NCBI GenBank assembly: GCA_013203625.1
Contig: JABMPX010000016.1
Coordinates: forward strand, 1 to 39,968
From: Parcubacteria group bacterium
GTDB lineage: Bacteria > Patescibacteriota > Minisyncoccia > Portnoybacterales > UBA2143
DNA: 39,968 nt
Reading direction: 5' to 3'
Each line of letters begins with the position of its first letter. Position 1 is the first letter of the stretch. Of the stretch, positions 15,570-23,988 are shown in pieces. A model generated the notes under the pieces. The model had not been told where the DNA came from, ran no database searches, and saw nothing but the letters and a program-made list of their open reading frames with translations. A program made the translations under genes and the position numbers.

Positions 15570-16859
15570 ATGTTAGACATAAAATTCATTAGAGAAAATC
15601 CGGATAAAGTTAAAGAGGGCTGTGAAAAAAAACAGGTCAAAGTTGACATTGACCGGCTTTTGGAGGTGGACAAAGAAAGGCGAGAATTATTACAGAAAAT
15701 AGAAGGATTAAAAGCAGAACAAAATAAAATCAGTGGAAAGGGTAAGGCTGACAAAGCTCAAATTGATAGAGCTAAAGAAATTAAAAATAAAATTAAAGAC
15801 ATCCAGCCTGCTTTGGATAAAGTTGAGAAAGAGTGCAATCAATTGCTTTACAAAGTTCCAAACATAACAGATCCAGAAATGCCAATTGGCAAAAGCGAAG
15901 ATGAAAACGTAGAAATTAAGAAGTGGGGAGAAATACCAAAGTTTGATTTCAAAGTTAAAAATCACATGGAGCTAGGCGTTAAGCTCGATATTATTGATAC
16001 AGAAAAAGCAGCAGAAGTTTCTGGTTCAAGATTTTTCTATCTTAAAAATGAAGCAGTATTACTACAATTTGCAATTATCCAATTTGTTTTTGAGACATTA
16101 ACAAATAAAAAAATTATTAAAAAGATAGTAGGGGAATTAGGTTTGAAAATTTCTACAAAAGCTTTTTCTGCAATGCTTCCTCCTGTAATGATCAGAGATA
16201 GTGTTCAAAAAAGCATCCATAGAGTTTTTGGAGACGAAACTTATCGTTTTGAGGACGAAAAGCTTAATTTAGTTGCTAGCGCTGAACATACAATGGCTCC
16301 ATATCATATGAATGAGGTAATAGATCAAAAAAAATTACCCCTTAGATATATTGGGTATTCTACTGCTTTTCGTAGAGAAGCGGGGACATATGGCAAAGAT
16401 ATGAGTGGTATTTTACGAACTCACCAATTTGATAAACTAGAAATGGAATCTTTTACAGATATTGAAACAGGGAAAGATGAACAGAAACTTATTGTGGGAT
16501 TACAAGAATATTTAGTTCAACAATTAGAGCTTCCTTATCGTTTGGTCCATATTTGCACAGGAGATACAGGAGGTCCTGACTACAATCAGTTTGATATTGA
16601 ATGTTGGATACCAAGCCAAAATAAATATAGAGAGACCCATACATCAGATTATATGACAGATTATCAAACAAGAGGAATAAAATCTTTTTATAAAGACAAA
16701 GATGGAAACAGGAGATTGCTTCATACAAATGACGCTACTGCTTTTGCATTGGGAAGAACTTTAGTTGCTATTATTGAAAATTATCAGCAGAAAGATGGTA
16801 GTATTAAAGTGCCAAAAGTTTTGCAGAAGTATATGGGCGGGATGAAGGAGATTAATTGA
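15570..16859 (+). CDS. serS: Seryl-tRNA synthetase
   Basis: It charges tRNA-Ser (and tRNA-Sec precursors where present). The N-terminal coiled coil (DKVKEGCEKKQVKVDIDRLLEVDKERRELLQKIEGLKAEQNK) contacts the tRNA long arm. Catalytic blocks are LPLRYIGYSTAFRREAGTYGKDMSGILRTHQFDKLEMESF (motif 2), FDIECWIPSQNKYRETHTSDYMTDYQTRGI and LHTNDATAFALGRTLVAIIENYQQ (motif 3). Normal length, 429 aa. It starts 17 nt after lysS. A palindromic element begins 3 nt after its TGA. Confidence 0.97.
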   Translation: MLDIKFIRENPDKVKEGCEKKQVKVDIDRLLEVDKERRELLQKIEGLKAEQNKISGKGKADKAQIDRAKEIKNKIKDIQPALDKVEKECNQLLYKVPNITDPEMPIGKSEDENVEIKKWGEIPKFDFKVKNHMELGVKLDIIDTEKAAEVSGSRFFYLKNEAVLLQFAIIQFVFETLTNKKIIKKIVGELGLKISTKAFSAMLPPVMIRDSVQKSIHRVFGDETYRFEDEKLNLVASAEHTMAPYHMNEVIDQKKLPLRYIGYSTAFRREAGTYGKDMSGILRTHQFDKLEMESFTDIETGKDEQKLIVGLQEYLVQQLELPYRLVHICTGDTGGPDYNQFDIECWIPSQNKYRETHTSDYMTDYQTRGIKSFYKDKDGNRRLLHTNDATAFALGRTLVAIIENYQQKDGSIKVPKVLQKYMGGMKEIN

Positions 16860-16862
16860 TCC

Positions 16863-16922
16863 AAGGTCAGACCTTTTTGATACACCCTTTTGTAAAAGGG
16901 TATGTCAAAAAGGTCTGACCTT
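16863..16922. repeat. REPIN-like palindromic element, sister family (serS-ftsQ gap)
   Basis: Two 29-bp inverted arms (27 of 29 pair) around a GT loop. The outer ends are the palindromes AAGGTCAGACCTT / AAGGTCTGACCTT. The architecture equals that of the 6924 and 9745 elements, but GAC and GTC are exchanged in the end motif and the interior differs. Confidence 0.85.
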
Positions 16923-16929
16923 AAAATTA

Positions 16930-17793
16930 ATGAAAAGAAATAAAAGGAAATTATCCCTAAAAAAAATAATTTTCGCAGGGTTGTTTTTTTGTTTGCTCGG
17001 AGGAGTAATGTATTTTGCTGTTTGGCATGATTTTTTTTGGATAGAAGAGGTTGAATTTAAAGACAGTAATTTTATTCCAGAAGAATTGTCTTCAATTATC
17101 CAAGAAAATTTAGAAAAAAAACTTTGGAGAATTATTCCTCAAAAAAGCATTATTTTAGCGCCGATTAAAAACATTAGAGATGATATTTTAAATAGTTTTC
17201 CAGAAATTAAAGAAGTTGTTATTCATAAAAAACTGCCTAATATTTTAGAAATAACAATAAAAGAAAGAAAAATGATTGGTGTTTGGTGCCAGATCAAAGA
17301 ACCAGAGCAAAAAGAAGAAGAAATTACTACATCAACAGAAGATATTATAATAAAAAATAAAGAGAGAAAAATTGACAAATGTTTTCATATAGACAAAGAA
17401 GGAGTTATTTTCAAAGAATCACCTTTGATTAAGGGCAGTTTGATTTTAAATATTTATGGCTTTAAAAATAGTCCAGCTGAATTAAGGGACAATGTAGCTT
17501 CTTCAGGAGTGATGGATTTTATTCTGAAAATTAATGATGGTTTGCCTAAAATAAAAACAGCAGAAGAGCTGTTTTTAGAAGTAAATGATTTTGAAATTGT
17601 TTCAATTGAGGATTTAAGAGTGACGAGTTCTAATAGTTGGCAAATTTATTTTAACCCAAGTTATTCAGCTGATTCGCAATTAGAAACATTAAAAACAGTT
17701 TTAGAGGAAGAGATTAAGGAAGATTATGTTTCCTTGGAATATATTGATTTAAGAATAGAAAGAAGAGCGTATTATAAAATTTACGGGATTTGA
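16930..17793 (+). CDS. ftsQ: FtsQ/DivIB-like cell division protein with POTRA domain
   Basis: A 287-aa bitopic protein: basic cytoplasmic tail (MKRNKRKLSLKK), a transmembrane helix (residues 13-30, IIFAGLFFCLLGGVMYFAVW), then a POTRA-like domain starting FFWIEEVEFKDSNFIPEELSSIIQENL and ending EIKEVVIHKKLPNILEITIKERKMIGVWC, the pattern of FtsQ. The rest is a beta domain with a Glu-rich insertion (EPEQKEEEITTSTEDI). FtsQ bridges FtsL/FtsB with the divisome. Here it stands outside an mur-fts cluster. Its 3' end overlaps the convergent PMT gene by 13 nt. Confidence 0.75.
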   Translation: MKRNKRKLSLKKIIFAGLFFCLLGGVMYFAVWHDFFWIEEVEFKDSNFIPEELSSIIQENLEKKLWRIIPQKSIILAPIKNIRDDILNSFPEIKEVVIHKKLPNILEITIKERKMIGVWCQIKEPEQKEEEITTSTEDIIIKNKERKIDKCFHIDKEGVIFKESPLIKGSLILNIYGFKNSPAELRDNVASSGVMDFILKINDGLPKIKTAEELFLEVNDFEIVSIEDLRVTSSNSWQIYFNPSYSADSQLETLKTVLEEEIKEDYVSLEYIDLRIERRAYYKIYGI

Positions 17794-19649
17794 TAAACAA
17801 AAATTGAATTGCCGACAACTGTAACCGGCTCATATTGATTTAGCCAATTATAATAGCCGGTTTTTTCATTGTATTCAGCGTCAGGTAAGCCGCGTCCTCC
17901 TTGTAAAAGAGTAGCTGAGATGGCAATCCAAGAATTAGGAGATAGCTCACTTGGATCGCGATCTCCCCACCAAGGATAATATTTTTCTTTTAATCGAAAT
18001 TCCGGCGAATCGCCTCCAAAATAATCTACATAGATTGTTTTAATATTATTTTCTTCAACGAATTCAGCTAATCGTTTTAGATCTTGGCCCCAGTCAAGAT
18101 TAGAATCAGCGACATATTTATAGCCCTGGCTTGGTCCGCCGACTAATTCGTTAAAATAAGTTATAAAATGAGGATAGATTGTGATTGTCCCAAAAGCATA
18201 CCATACAATTAGGATAATTATTACAAAGCATTTAAGAGTTGTTTTCAAATAGAAGGAAAAAGTCATTTTAATGCTTTTAAGAATACCCTGAGAGTTAATT
18301 TTTACTTTTTCTAGAATAGGCCCAGAAGGAAATTTTAACCATTTAATGATTTGGCCGCTTACTAATATGTAAAGGATAGGAAAAGTAGGCAGGACGTGCC
18401 TGACTCCAATATTAAGATTGCTTTTAATGCTTGTAATCCAATAGAAGAGGAAAAAACAGATTAGAGCAAATTCAGCAAAGTATTTTTTAATGAATAATAT
18501 TAATCGGTGACGGCCTCTGTTTCGCAGGGGACTGCCCTTGATATTTTTGAATATTCTTATTACAGCAAAGCATAAAGATATTAATATTAAAATTAGGAAA
18601 GAGAGCGGAACTTTAATTAAAAATGTGATTGGGAAATAATGAGGCCAGCCTGTTCTAGAAATTTCGCCTAAGAAATAAGTGGTATTGCCGCCAATAGTTC
18701 GTTGCATAACGCTGAAAAATCCAAAAAAGAATTGTCCATAAGGCCTAAGAATTGGCTTGTCAGCCATCCAAATAACAGGGTCAACCATCCATCTTCTGCC
18801 AAATGTTTGAAGAAGGGTTTCAGTATCAGCTAATTGTTTTTCTGCGGGATAATTTAAGATATGGAATTGATAAATGGGCCAGATTAAAGCCATGGCTATT
18901 AATCCGATAAGAAGGAGACCAAGTAAATTTTTAGCAAGACGAGGAAAACGTTTTTTTTCTAATAAACTCCAGACAATTACCAGGAAGATGAAATAGGGGA
19001 TAAGCATAACTAAAGAGAATTTAGTCAGAAGAGCTAACCCAAAAACTAAACCAGCAATAATTAAATTCTTTTTGCTGGGTTTTTGAATCCATTTAATTAA
19101 ATAATAAGCAGCAATAAAAAAGGCGGCTGCAGCAGGAACATCAGTGGTGACTAAACGGCCATGAGCTAAGAAAGCAGGCGATAAGGAATAAAGGAAAAGG
19201 GCTAAAAGTCCAGCCTTGTTCCCATATAATTCACGAGTCCATCTAAAAACATAGAATCCCAGCAAAAGCGTCATTAAAATCATAGGCAAACGAGAGAAGA
19301 GAATAATCTGATCAGTTTGATTATTGGAATTATAAAGAAATTCTCTGCCAAAATCCCATTGGCCATTAAGGTCTTCTTGCCAGCTTTTATGTTCAATAGG
19401 GAAATTAATTTTAGTATTAGTGATTTTTGAACCAAGCCAGACAGACAAACCAGCCATATCTTTTAACAAAGGCGGATGTTCATGATTTAATCGCATATCC
19501 TTCTGACTTATATACGAATAACCAGCCGGAGTATGAGCTAATTCATCCATAGTCAAAGAATCATTCTGTATGCTGAAGAAAGTCAAAAAAAGCATTAGCA
19601 TTAACAAGAAACCAGCCAAAATATTAGTTATTTTATTATCAAATTTCAT
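17781..19649 (-). CDS. PMT/ArnT-type membrane glycosyltransferase
   Basis: A 622-aa polytopic protein of the GT-C superfamily (GT39/GT83-like), which moves sugars from lipid phosphate donors to extracytoplasmic acceptors. The first external loop has the catalytic acidic motif and conserved SLTMDELAHTPAGYSYI...MRLNHEHPPLLKDMAGL. There are about 11-12 hydrophobic helices and a soluble C-terminal domain (VADSNLDWGQDLKRLAEFVEENNIKTIYVDYFGG), which is typical of these bacterial enzymes. The acceptor is unknown; a link to the surface proteins nearby is only contextual. A cytoplasmic loop, IKGSPLRNRGRHR, coincides with a REP-like GGGCAGTCCCC sequence. Confidence 0.85.
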   Translation of the reverse strand: MKFDNKITNILAGFLLMLMLFLTFFSIQNDSLTMDELAHTPAGYSYISQKDMRLNHEHPPLLKDMAGLSVWLGSKITNTKINFPIEHKSWQEDLNGQWDFGREFLYNSNNQTDQIILFSRLPMILMTLLLGFYVFRWTRELYGNKAGLLALFLYSLSPAFLAHGRLVTTDVPAAAAFFIAAYYLIKWIQKPSKKNLIIAGLVFGLALLTKFSLVMLIPYFIFLVIVWSLLEKKRFPRLAKNLLGLLLIGLIAMALIWPIYQFHILNYPAEKQLADTETLLQTFGRRWMVDPVIWMADKPILRPYGQFFFGFFSVMQRTIGGNTTYFLGEISRTGWPHYFPITFLIKVPLSFLILILISLCFAVIRIFKNIKGSPLRNRGRHRLILFIKKYFAEFALICFFLFYWITSIKSNLNIGVRHVLPTFPILYILVSGQIIKWLKFPSGPILEKVKINSQGILKSIKMTFSFYLKTTLKCFVIIILIVWYAFGTITIYPHFITYFNELVGGPSQGYKYVADSNLDWGQDLKRLAEFVEENNIKTIYVDYFGGDSPEFRLKEKYYPWWGDRDPSELSPNSWIAISATLLQGGRGLPDAEYNEKTGYYNWLNQYEPVTVVGNSIFVYQIP

Positions 19650-19674
19650 AAATGTTGAACTGTTAATATCTTTA

Positions 19675-19704
19675 TTGATTTTAACATAAAATTAAAGGTA
19701 TAAT
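19675..19704 (+). promoter_or_regulatory. Promoter of the lamin-tail surface gene, probably leaderless
   Basis: TTGATT (19675-19680), 18 nt, TATAAT (19699-19704), then CAATAT and the ATG. The gap is again exactly 6 nt. No SD is present. Confidence 0.65.
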
Positions 19705-19710
19705 CAATAT

Positions 19711-21126
19711 ATGGAACAAGTAAAAATAAAATCCATCTTATTATCCCTAATTATCTTAGGAACGGCTTTTAATGCTTTGGCAAGTAATGTTTATCTACCC
19801 AGGGTTGATTTGATTAAAGGGAATAGTCCAGAAGTATATGTTTTAGAGCTTGGAGTTAGGCATTGGATTCCTGACATAGAAACATTTAACCATTTTAATT
19901 TTAAATGGGGGAATATTAAAACTTATGCTGATTCTACTGTTAATAATTATTTGCAGGAAGAGGATTGGGACAAAAATAATGATTATCCCGAAGGAGCTTT
20001 GGTTAGAGGTTCTGGGGCAGAAGTTTATCTAATTGAATTAGGCAAACTGCGCTGGATTCCAAGTCCAAGCATTTTTGAAGGAAATAATTTTGGTTGGAAA
20101 TATATTTTTACTATTGACGATGATGATTTAGAAGATATTGATTTAGGAGAAAATTTGACTTTATCAGAATCCAATAGATATCCAGAAACAACAATTCTTA
20201 GCGGTCCAGAACAGGGAGAGGTTCTGGAAGTATCAGAAATTACTTTTAAGTATACAGGAACTAATCCTTTAGGAGAAACCAGTGATTTAGAATTTGAAAC
20301 TTTTTTGACTGGCGATGATGATAGATGGCGCGATCAAGGGACAAGCTATACAGAAACATACAATTTAGAACAGGGCGGGATATATACTTTTTATGTTCGA
20401 GCTAAAAATAAAGAGGGGTATTATGATCCTAGTCCGGCTTCTCGAAGTTTTCATGTAGGTCTTTCGTCTTATCATGAGAAAGTAGAGATTAGAAACGTTT
20501 CTTTTGAAGAAAGCGATTTTAAGAATGATTATTTAACTCTTCGCAATAGCAGCGACGAAACAATCAATATTACTGGCTGGATAATTGAGACCAAATTAGG
20601 AACAATTACTATCCCACAGGCAATTAAAAAATTAACATATCCTATTTGTAGCAGTTGCGGCAATAGCTCTGATATTGAGCTGGGCTATGGAGATGAGGTG
20701 ATTATTTCTGCTGGTACAAGTCCTAATGGAGTAAGTTTCAGGACTAATAAGTGCACTGGCTATTTAGACCAATCGTCTCAGCATTACCCTTCTTTAGAAG
20801 AAGACTGTCCTTATGCAGAATCATCAGAATATAGCCATTTATCAAATGACTGCCAGGATTTTATTGAAGATTTAGATCGTTGCGAGATACCGGATTATTC
20901 CAATGACTTTGCAGTTAGCACAGACAACCAATGCACAAGTTTTTTAAACGAGAAATTTAATTATAGTCAGTGTTATGCATCTTATTACCAAGATGCGGAT
21001 TTCCTTAAAGATGAATGGAGAGTTTTTCTTAGCAAGTCAATTGATCTTTTCGATAACACCAACGATACAATTATTTTAAAAGACAACAGCGGGTTAACAG
21101 CTGATGAGTATGAGTATAAGTATTAA
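19711..21126 (+). CDS. Secreted surface protein with twin EVYxLELG repeats and lamin-tail domain
   Basis: The 471-aa protein has a signal peptide (MEQVKIKSILLSLIILGTAFNALAS). Two related repeats follow: SPEVYVLELGVRHWIPDIETF (about residues 39-59) and AEVYLIELGKLRWIPSPSIF (about 99-118). Next is a fibronectin/Ig-like segment (SEITFKYTGTNPLG...YTFYVRAKNKEGYYDPSPAS). From about residue 255 comes a lamin-tail-like beta domain (VEIRNVSFEE..YLTLRNSSDETINITGWII). A Cys-rich stretch (CSSCG, DCPYAES, CQDFIEDLDRC) may be disulfide-bonded. It is an envelope protein of unknown ligand. Confidence 0.8.
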   Translation: MEQVKIKSILLSLIILGTAFNALASNVYLPRVDLIKGNSPEVYVLELGVRHWIPDIETFNHFNFKWGNIKTYADSTVNNYLQEEDWDKNNDYPEGALVRGSGAEVYLIELGKLRWIPSPSIFEGNNFGWKYIFTIDDDDLEDIDLGENLTLSESNRYPETTILSGPEQGEVLEVSEITFKYTGTNPLGETSDLEFETFLTGDDDRWRDQGTSYTETYNLEQGGIYTFYVRAKNKEGYYDPSPASRSFHVGLSSYHEKVEIRNVSFEESDFKNDYLTLRNSSDETINITGWIIETKLGTITIPQAIKKLTYPICSSCGNSSDIELGYGDEVIISAGTSPNGVSFRTNKCTGYLDQSSQHYPSLEEDCPYAESSEYSHLSNDCQDFIEDLDRCEIPDYSNDFAVSTDNQCTSFLNEKFNYSQCYASYYQDADFLKDEWRVFLSKSIDLFDNTNDTIILKDNSGLTADEYEYKY

Positions 21127-21145
21127 TTAAGTTTTACTTTTGTGG

Positions 21146-21151
21146 TAAAAT
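21146..21151 (+). promoter_or_regulatory. -10-like box 7 nt before the ATG of the 691-aa gene
   Basis: TAAAAT (21146-21151) with TTAATT 17 nt further upstream, in front of the ATG at 21159. It fits the same short-leader arrangement but is a weaker match. Confidence 0.4.
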
Positions 21152-21158
21152 AAAAAAT

Positions 21159-23234
21159 ATGATTAAAGAGAATGAATCAAAAGCAAAAATAATAACTCCA
21201 GCAGAAGAGCAACCAAAAGAGGTTATTGATAGTGTTAAAAAAGCAAACAGAGAAAAAGAAAGAATGGATAATAATTCAGGAAACAATAAATTAGATAAAG
21301 AGAAACAAACAGAGCCATTAACAGAATCGCCAGAAGAATTAACATCAAAGGAAATTTTTGAGAAAGCCAATAAAAAATCTTTTAAAGATAAGGAAGAAGA
21401 AATAATAGAAGCAGAATTTACCGAAATAGTTAATTTATGTGATAAAGCGCGGGAGAAATTTATCAAAGCGGAAAAGGCATTTGAGAAATATAAGGCGCTG
21501 ACAGGAGATATTAGCAAAATATTTAAAAAAGGCGAAAAAGTGCAAGTTAAAGAGGAATATGAAAACGCTAAACAGGAATATGAACAGGCAAGAGCAGAAC
21601 ATGTAACAGAGCATTTGGATAAATTTATCAATGAAAGAATGGAATTGGCAGATTCTCGCGCAGAAAAATTTGAAAAAGGCAAATGGAAAAAAGTTTGGGA
21701 TTGGGCTGGCAAGGAATTAAGTGTATATAATTTTTTGGAAAAGAAATTTGATTGGAAAGTAGAGAATAAATTGGGCAGATTTTTAGCCAAAGGATTCAAC
21801 GCAAGAACTATTGTGAGTCTTGGCTTGCTTGGCACAGGTATTGGTTTTGGTATTGGTTCAGCAGTTGGAATAAGCGCTTTAGTTGGCAGGCGTGTTTATG
21901 CTGGATTAGCAACTGGCATGGGTTCTTATGAACTTCTTAGAATGTTTGGAGAAAAATATCCGCATTTAACAGAGAAAAAACTTGAATCAATGGATTACAA
22001 TGACGCAGAAGGAATGATGGCTAAATATGAAATACGGGCAAAATTAAAAGGAGAAAAAATAAGCGAGAATAAAAATTACCAAAAGTTAAAAGATAAATAT
22101 TTGGAACTTCTAATAGGAGAAAAAGACAAAGCAAACAAAAAAGCAGATGTTTTAATAAAAGCTGCTGATAAACAATTGGAAATAGCTGCCAAAGGAGCTA
22201 AAAGAAATGCCAACATAAGAAAAGTATTTGCTGTTAGCGCAGGCATTTTTATTGGAAGCGTAGGACTTAATAAATTAGCGGAACATTTTTCTGGCGGTTC
22301 TCCTGAACAAGCAGAAGAAATAGTTAATAAAGTAGTAGAAGAGCATAAAATAGGAATAGCTGGAGTTGGGGAAGAAGCAGAAGTTATTGGGGCAGAAGAT
22401 AAGATTGCCGTAACTGGCAAAGAAATAATTGAGAAAACAACAGAAAAACTGCCGGATAAATTTGAGCTTACTGTCCAGGCAAATGAAGGATATATCCATG
22501 AAGCGCGCAAGGCATTAACCATGTATATTCACGAGGCAGGCAAATCAGAATTAGGAGATTTAACCAAAGCTCAAAAAATTTGGGCAGAAGACAGATTATG
22601 GGATTTATACAGGGAAGCGCATCCTGATGCTGTAAATAAGGTCTTGCATGTTGGAGACAAGGTTGAGTTTGGCCGTGGACAAATTGAACAGGTTTTGAAT
22701 GAGGTCCAAGATAAATTTGGCGCACCTGAAAAAGCTGCCAATTTATCAGAAAATTTGAAGGGCTATGTTGATAATGTGAAATGGGATAGATATGATGCGA
22801 TTCCTTATTCAGACGGAGATGATGTTTATGGGTGGGAATTAGATGAAGGAGTAAAAGCAGTTGATTTGAAAACAGAAGTAGAGGCGTTAACAAAAACAGA
22901 AATACCCGAAGAAGTTATAGCAAAAAATCATTTAGAGTCATTTAAAATGCTTAGCGATAATGTTGTTAATAATAAAGTTTCTGAAATGTATAATTTATCA
23001 TCCGAGGAATATAAGGTTATAAAAGATATGCCAATAAACAGATTCGTAGATGAATATAGTTATTGGTTCCCGCCTAAAGACATGATTTATGGAGAACAGG
23101 ATCATTTAGAACTCTGGCATAAGCTAAAACTTAAGGATGCTATTATTAATCTTCTTTCAACTAAAAATCCAACAAGGACAGGCATGTCTATCCATGAATA
23201 TTTAAAAGAGTGTTGGTCTGCTGGAAAGGTATAA
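21159..23234 (+). CDS. Large Lys/Glu-rich membrane protein of the secretion-like locus
   Basis: A 691-aa protein without a recognised family. Residues 1-190 are highly charged and coiled-coil-like (KCDKAREKFIKAEKAFEKYKAL type). Residues about 215-255 contain two Gly-rich hydrophobic segments (IVSLGLLGTGIGFGIGSAVGISALVG, VYAGLATGMGSYELL), and about 355-375 another (VFAVSAGIFIGSVGLNKL). The C-terminal half is soluble and helical (YIHEAGKSELGDLTKAQKIWAEDRLWDLYREAHPD). It opens the run leading to the VirD4/VirB4-like ATPase, so a structural or membrane-anchoring role in that complex is a contextual inference. Confidence 0.7.
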   Translation: MIKENESKAKIITPAEEQPKEVIDSVKKANREKERMDNNSGNNKLDKEKQTEPLTESPEELTSKEIFEKANKKSFKDKEEEIIEAEFTEIVNLCDKAREKFIKAEKAFEKYKALTGDISKIFKKGEKVQVKEEYENAKQEYEQARAEHVTEHLDKFINERMELADSRAEKFEKGKWKKVWDWAGKELSVYNFLEKKFDWKVENKLGRFLAKGFNARTIVSLGLLGTGIGFGIGSAVGISALVGRRVYAGLATGMGSYELLRMFGEKYPHLTEKKLESMDYNDAEGMMAKYEIRAKLKGEKISENKNYQKLKDKYLELLIGEKDKANKKADVLIKAADKQLEIAAKGAKRNANIRKVFAVSAGIFIGSVGLNKLAEHFSGGSPEQAEEIVNKVVEEHKIGIAGVGEEAEVIGAEDKIAVTGKEIIEKTTEKLPDKFELTVQANEGYIHEARKALTMYIHEAGKSELGDLTKAQKIWAEDRLWDLYREAHPDAVNKVLHVGDKVEFGRGQIEQVLNEVQDKFGAPEKAANLSENLKGYVDNVKWDRYDAIPYSDGDDVYGWELDEGVKAVDLKTEVEALTKTEIPEEVIAKNHLESFKMLSDNVVNNKVSEMYNLSSEEYKVIKDMPINRFVDEYSYWFPPKDMIYGEQDHLELWHKLKLKDAIINLLSTKNPTRTGMSIHEYLKECWSAGKV

Positions 23235-23285
23235 ATTTTTTAAAAGCATAATTTATATTTTTTCTAAAACCAAGACATAAATTTA

Positions 23286-23591
23286 ATGAACAAAGATTTA
23301 CTCCAAAAAAATATTATTTCTCTTTTAGGCCTGGAATCTTTGCCTGAAGAGAAAAAGATCCAACTTTTAGAAAAATTAACTGATCTAGTTTTTAAACGAA
23401 CAATAATTAAAGTGATGGAACTGCTTTCTGAAGCTGATCAGGAAGAATTAGGCAAATTAATTGATGCTGGCGATTCAGAAAAAACCAATGCTTTTATTGC
23501 TGAAAAGGTGCCTAATTTTGAAGAAATAATGAATAAAGAAATTATATCGGTGAAAGAAGAGATGGCAGAAGAAGTAGAAAAAATAGAATAA
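23286..23591 (+). CDS. Small acidic helical protein
   Basis: A 101-aa soluble, mainly helical acidic protein (MNKDLLQKNIISLLGLESLPEEKKIQLLEKLTDLVFKRTIIKVMELLSEADQEELGKLID...). It resembles short CPR proteins with a DUF5663-like LLxxLxLExLPEExKxxLLExL pattern; that name is from memory and uncertain. It lies 4 nt before the next small gene, within the secretion-like run. Confidence 0.7.
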   Translation: MNKDLLQKNIISLLGLESLPEEKKIQLLEKLTDLVFKRTIIKVMELLSEADQEELGKLIDAGDSEKTNAFIAEKVPNFEEIMNKEIISVKEEMAEEVEKIE

Positions 23592-23595
23592 AAAT

Positions 23596-23988
23596 ATGGA
23601 AGAGAAAATACAAAATAAATATCAAGAGTCAGTTGAGGAAAAGAATGAAGAAGTTGTAGAAAAACCAGTTGAAGCGGAACCAAACAAAGAAGTCCCGATG
23701 CAAGATCGGGATCCCGACCCAGAAGGCGTCGGGAAAGAGATTGTGTCAGCGCCAACAACGTCTTCTTCGTCAACTCAAGTCCAGCAGCAAGTTAAGCAGC
23801 TTAAGGGCTTGGATCATGAAAATCAAGTTAAGGCTTTGTGCAACTTGGCTTTACAAAAGGGATTAGATTTTGCTATTGAAATAGCTAAGAATTTAGACAA
23901 CGCTTATATTTTAGATGAGCTTCATGATTCTTTAGTGGACGAACTGCGAAAGAAGTTAATAGAAAAGGGAGAGTTAAAACAGTTATGA
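23596..23988 (+). CDS. Small protein with disordered N-terminus and in-frame palindromic insertion
   Basis: A 130-aa protein. The N-terminal half is Glu/Pro/Ser-rich and disordered, and includes residues 33-46 (VPMQDRDPDPEGVG) encoded by a GC-rich palindrome shared with ssb. The C-terminal half is a compact helical domain (VKALCNLALQKGLDFAIEIAKNLDNAYILDELHDSLVDELRKKL). No family is recognised. Its end overlaps the start of the VirD4/VirB4-like gene by 4 nt (ATGA), indicating translational coupling. Confidence 0.75.
   Translation: MEEKIQNKYQESVEEKNEEVVEKPVEAEPNKEVPMQDRDPDPEGVGKEIVSAPTTSSSSTQVQQQVKQLKGLDHENQVKALCNLALQKGLDFAIEIAKNLDNAYILDELHDSLVDELRKKLIEKGELKQL
23692..23734 (+). repeat. In-frame palindromic element, second copy (RPE-like)
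   Basis: TCCCGATGCAAGATCGGGA, then CGGGATCCCGAC and CCCGAC...GTCGGG form chained hairpins. Across CGGGATCCCGAC...CGTCGGGxAA about 26 of 30 bases equal the ssb element. The reading frame is the same, giving RDPDPEGVG against RDPDSKDVG. Confidence 0.8.

Noticed and set aside
21134-21835. 233-aa minus-strand ORF and similar long antisense ORFs (22076-22522, 15314-15754)
   Set aside because: They are antisense shadows of well-supported genes with Ser/Leu/Phe-rich, family-less translations.
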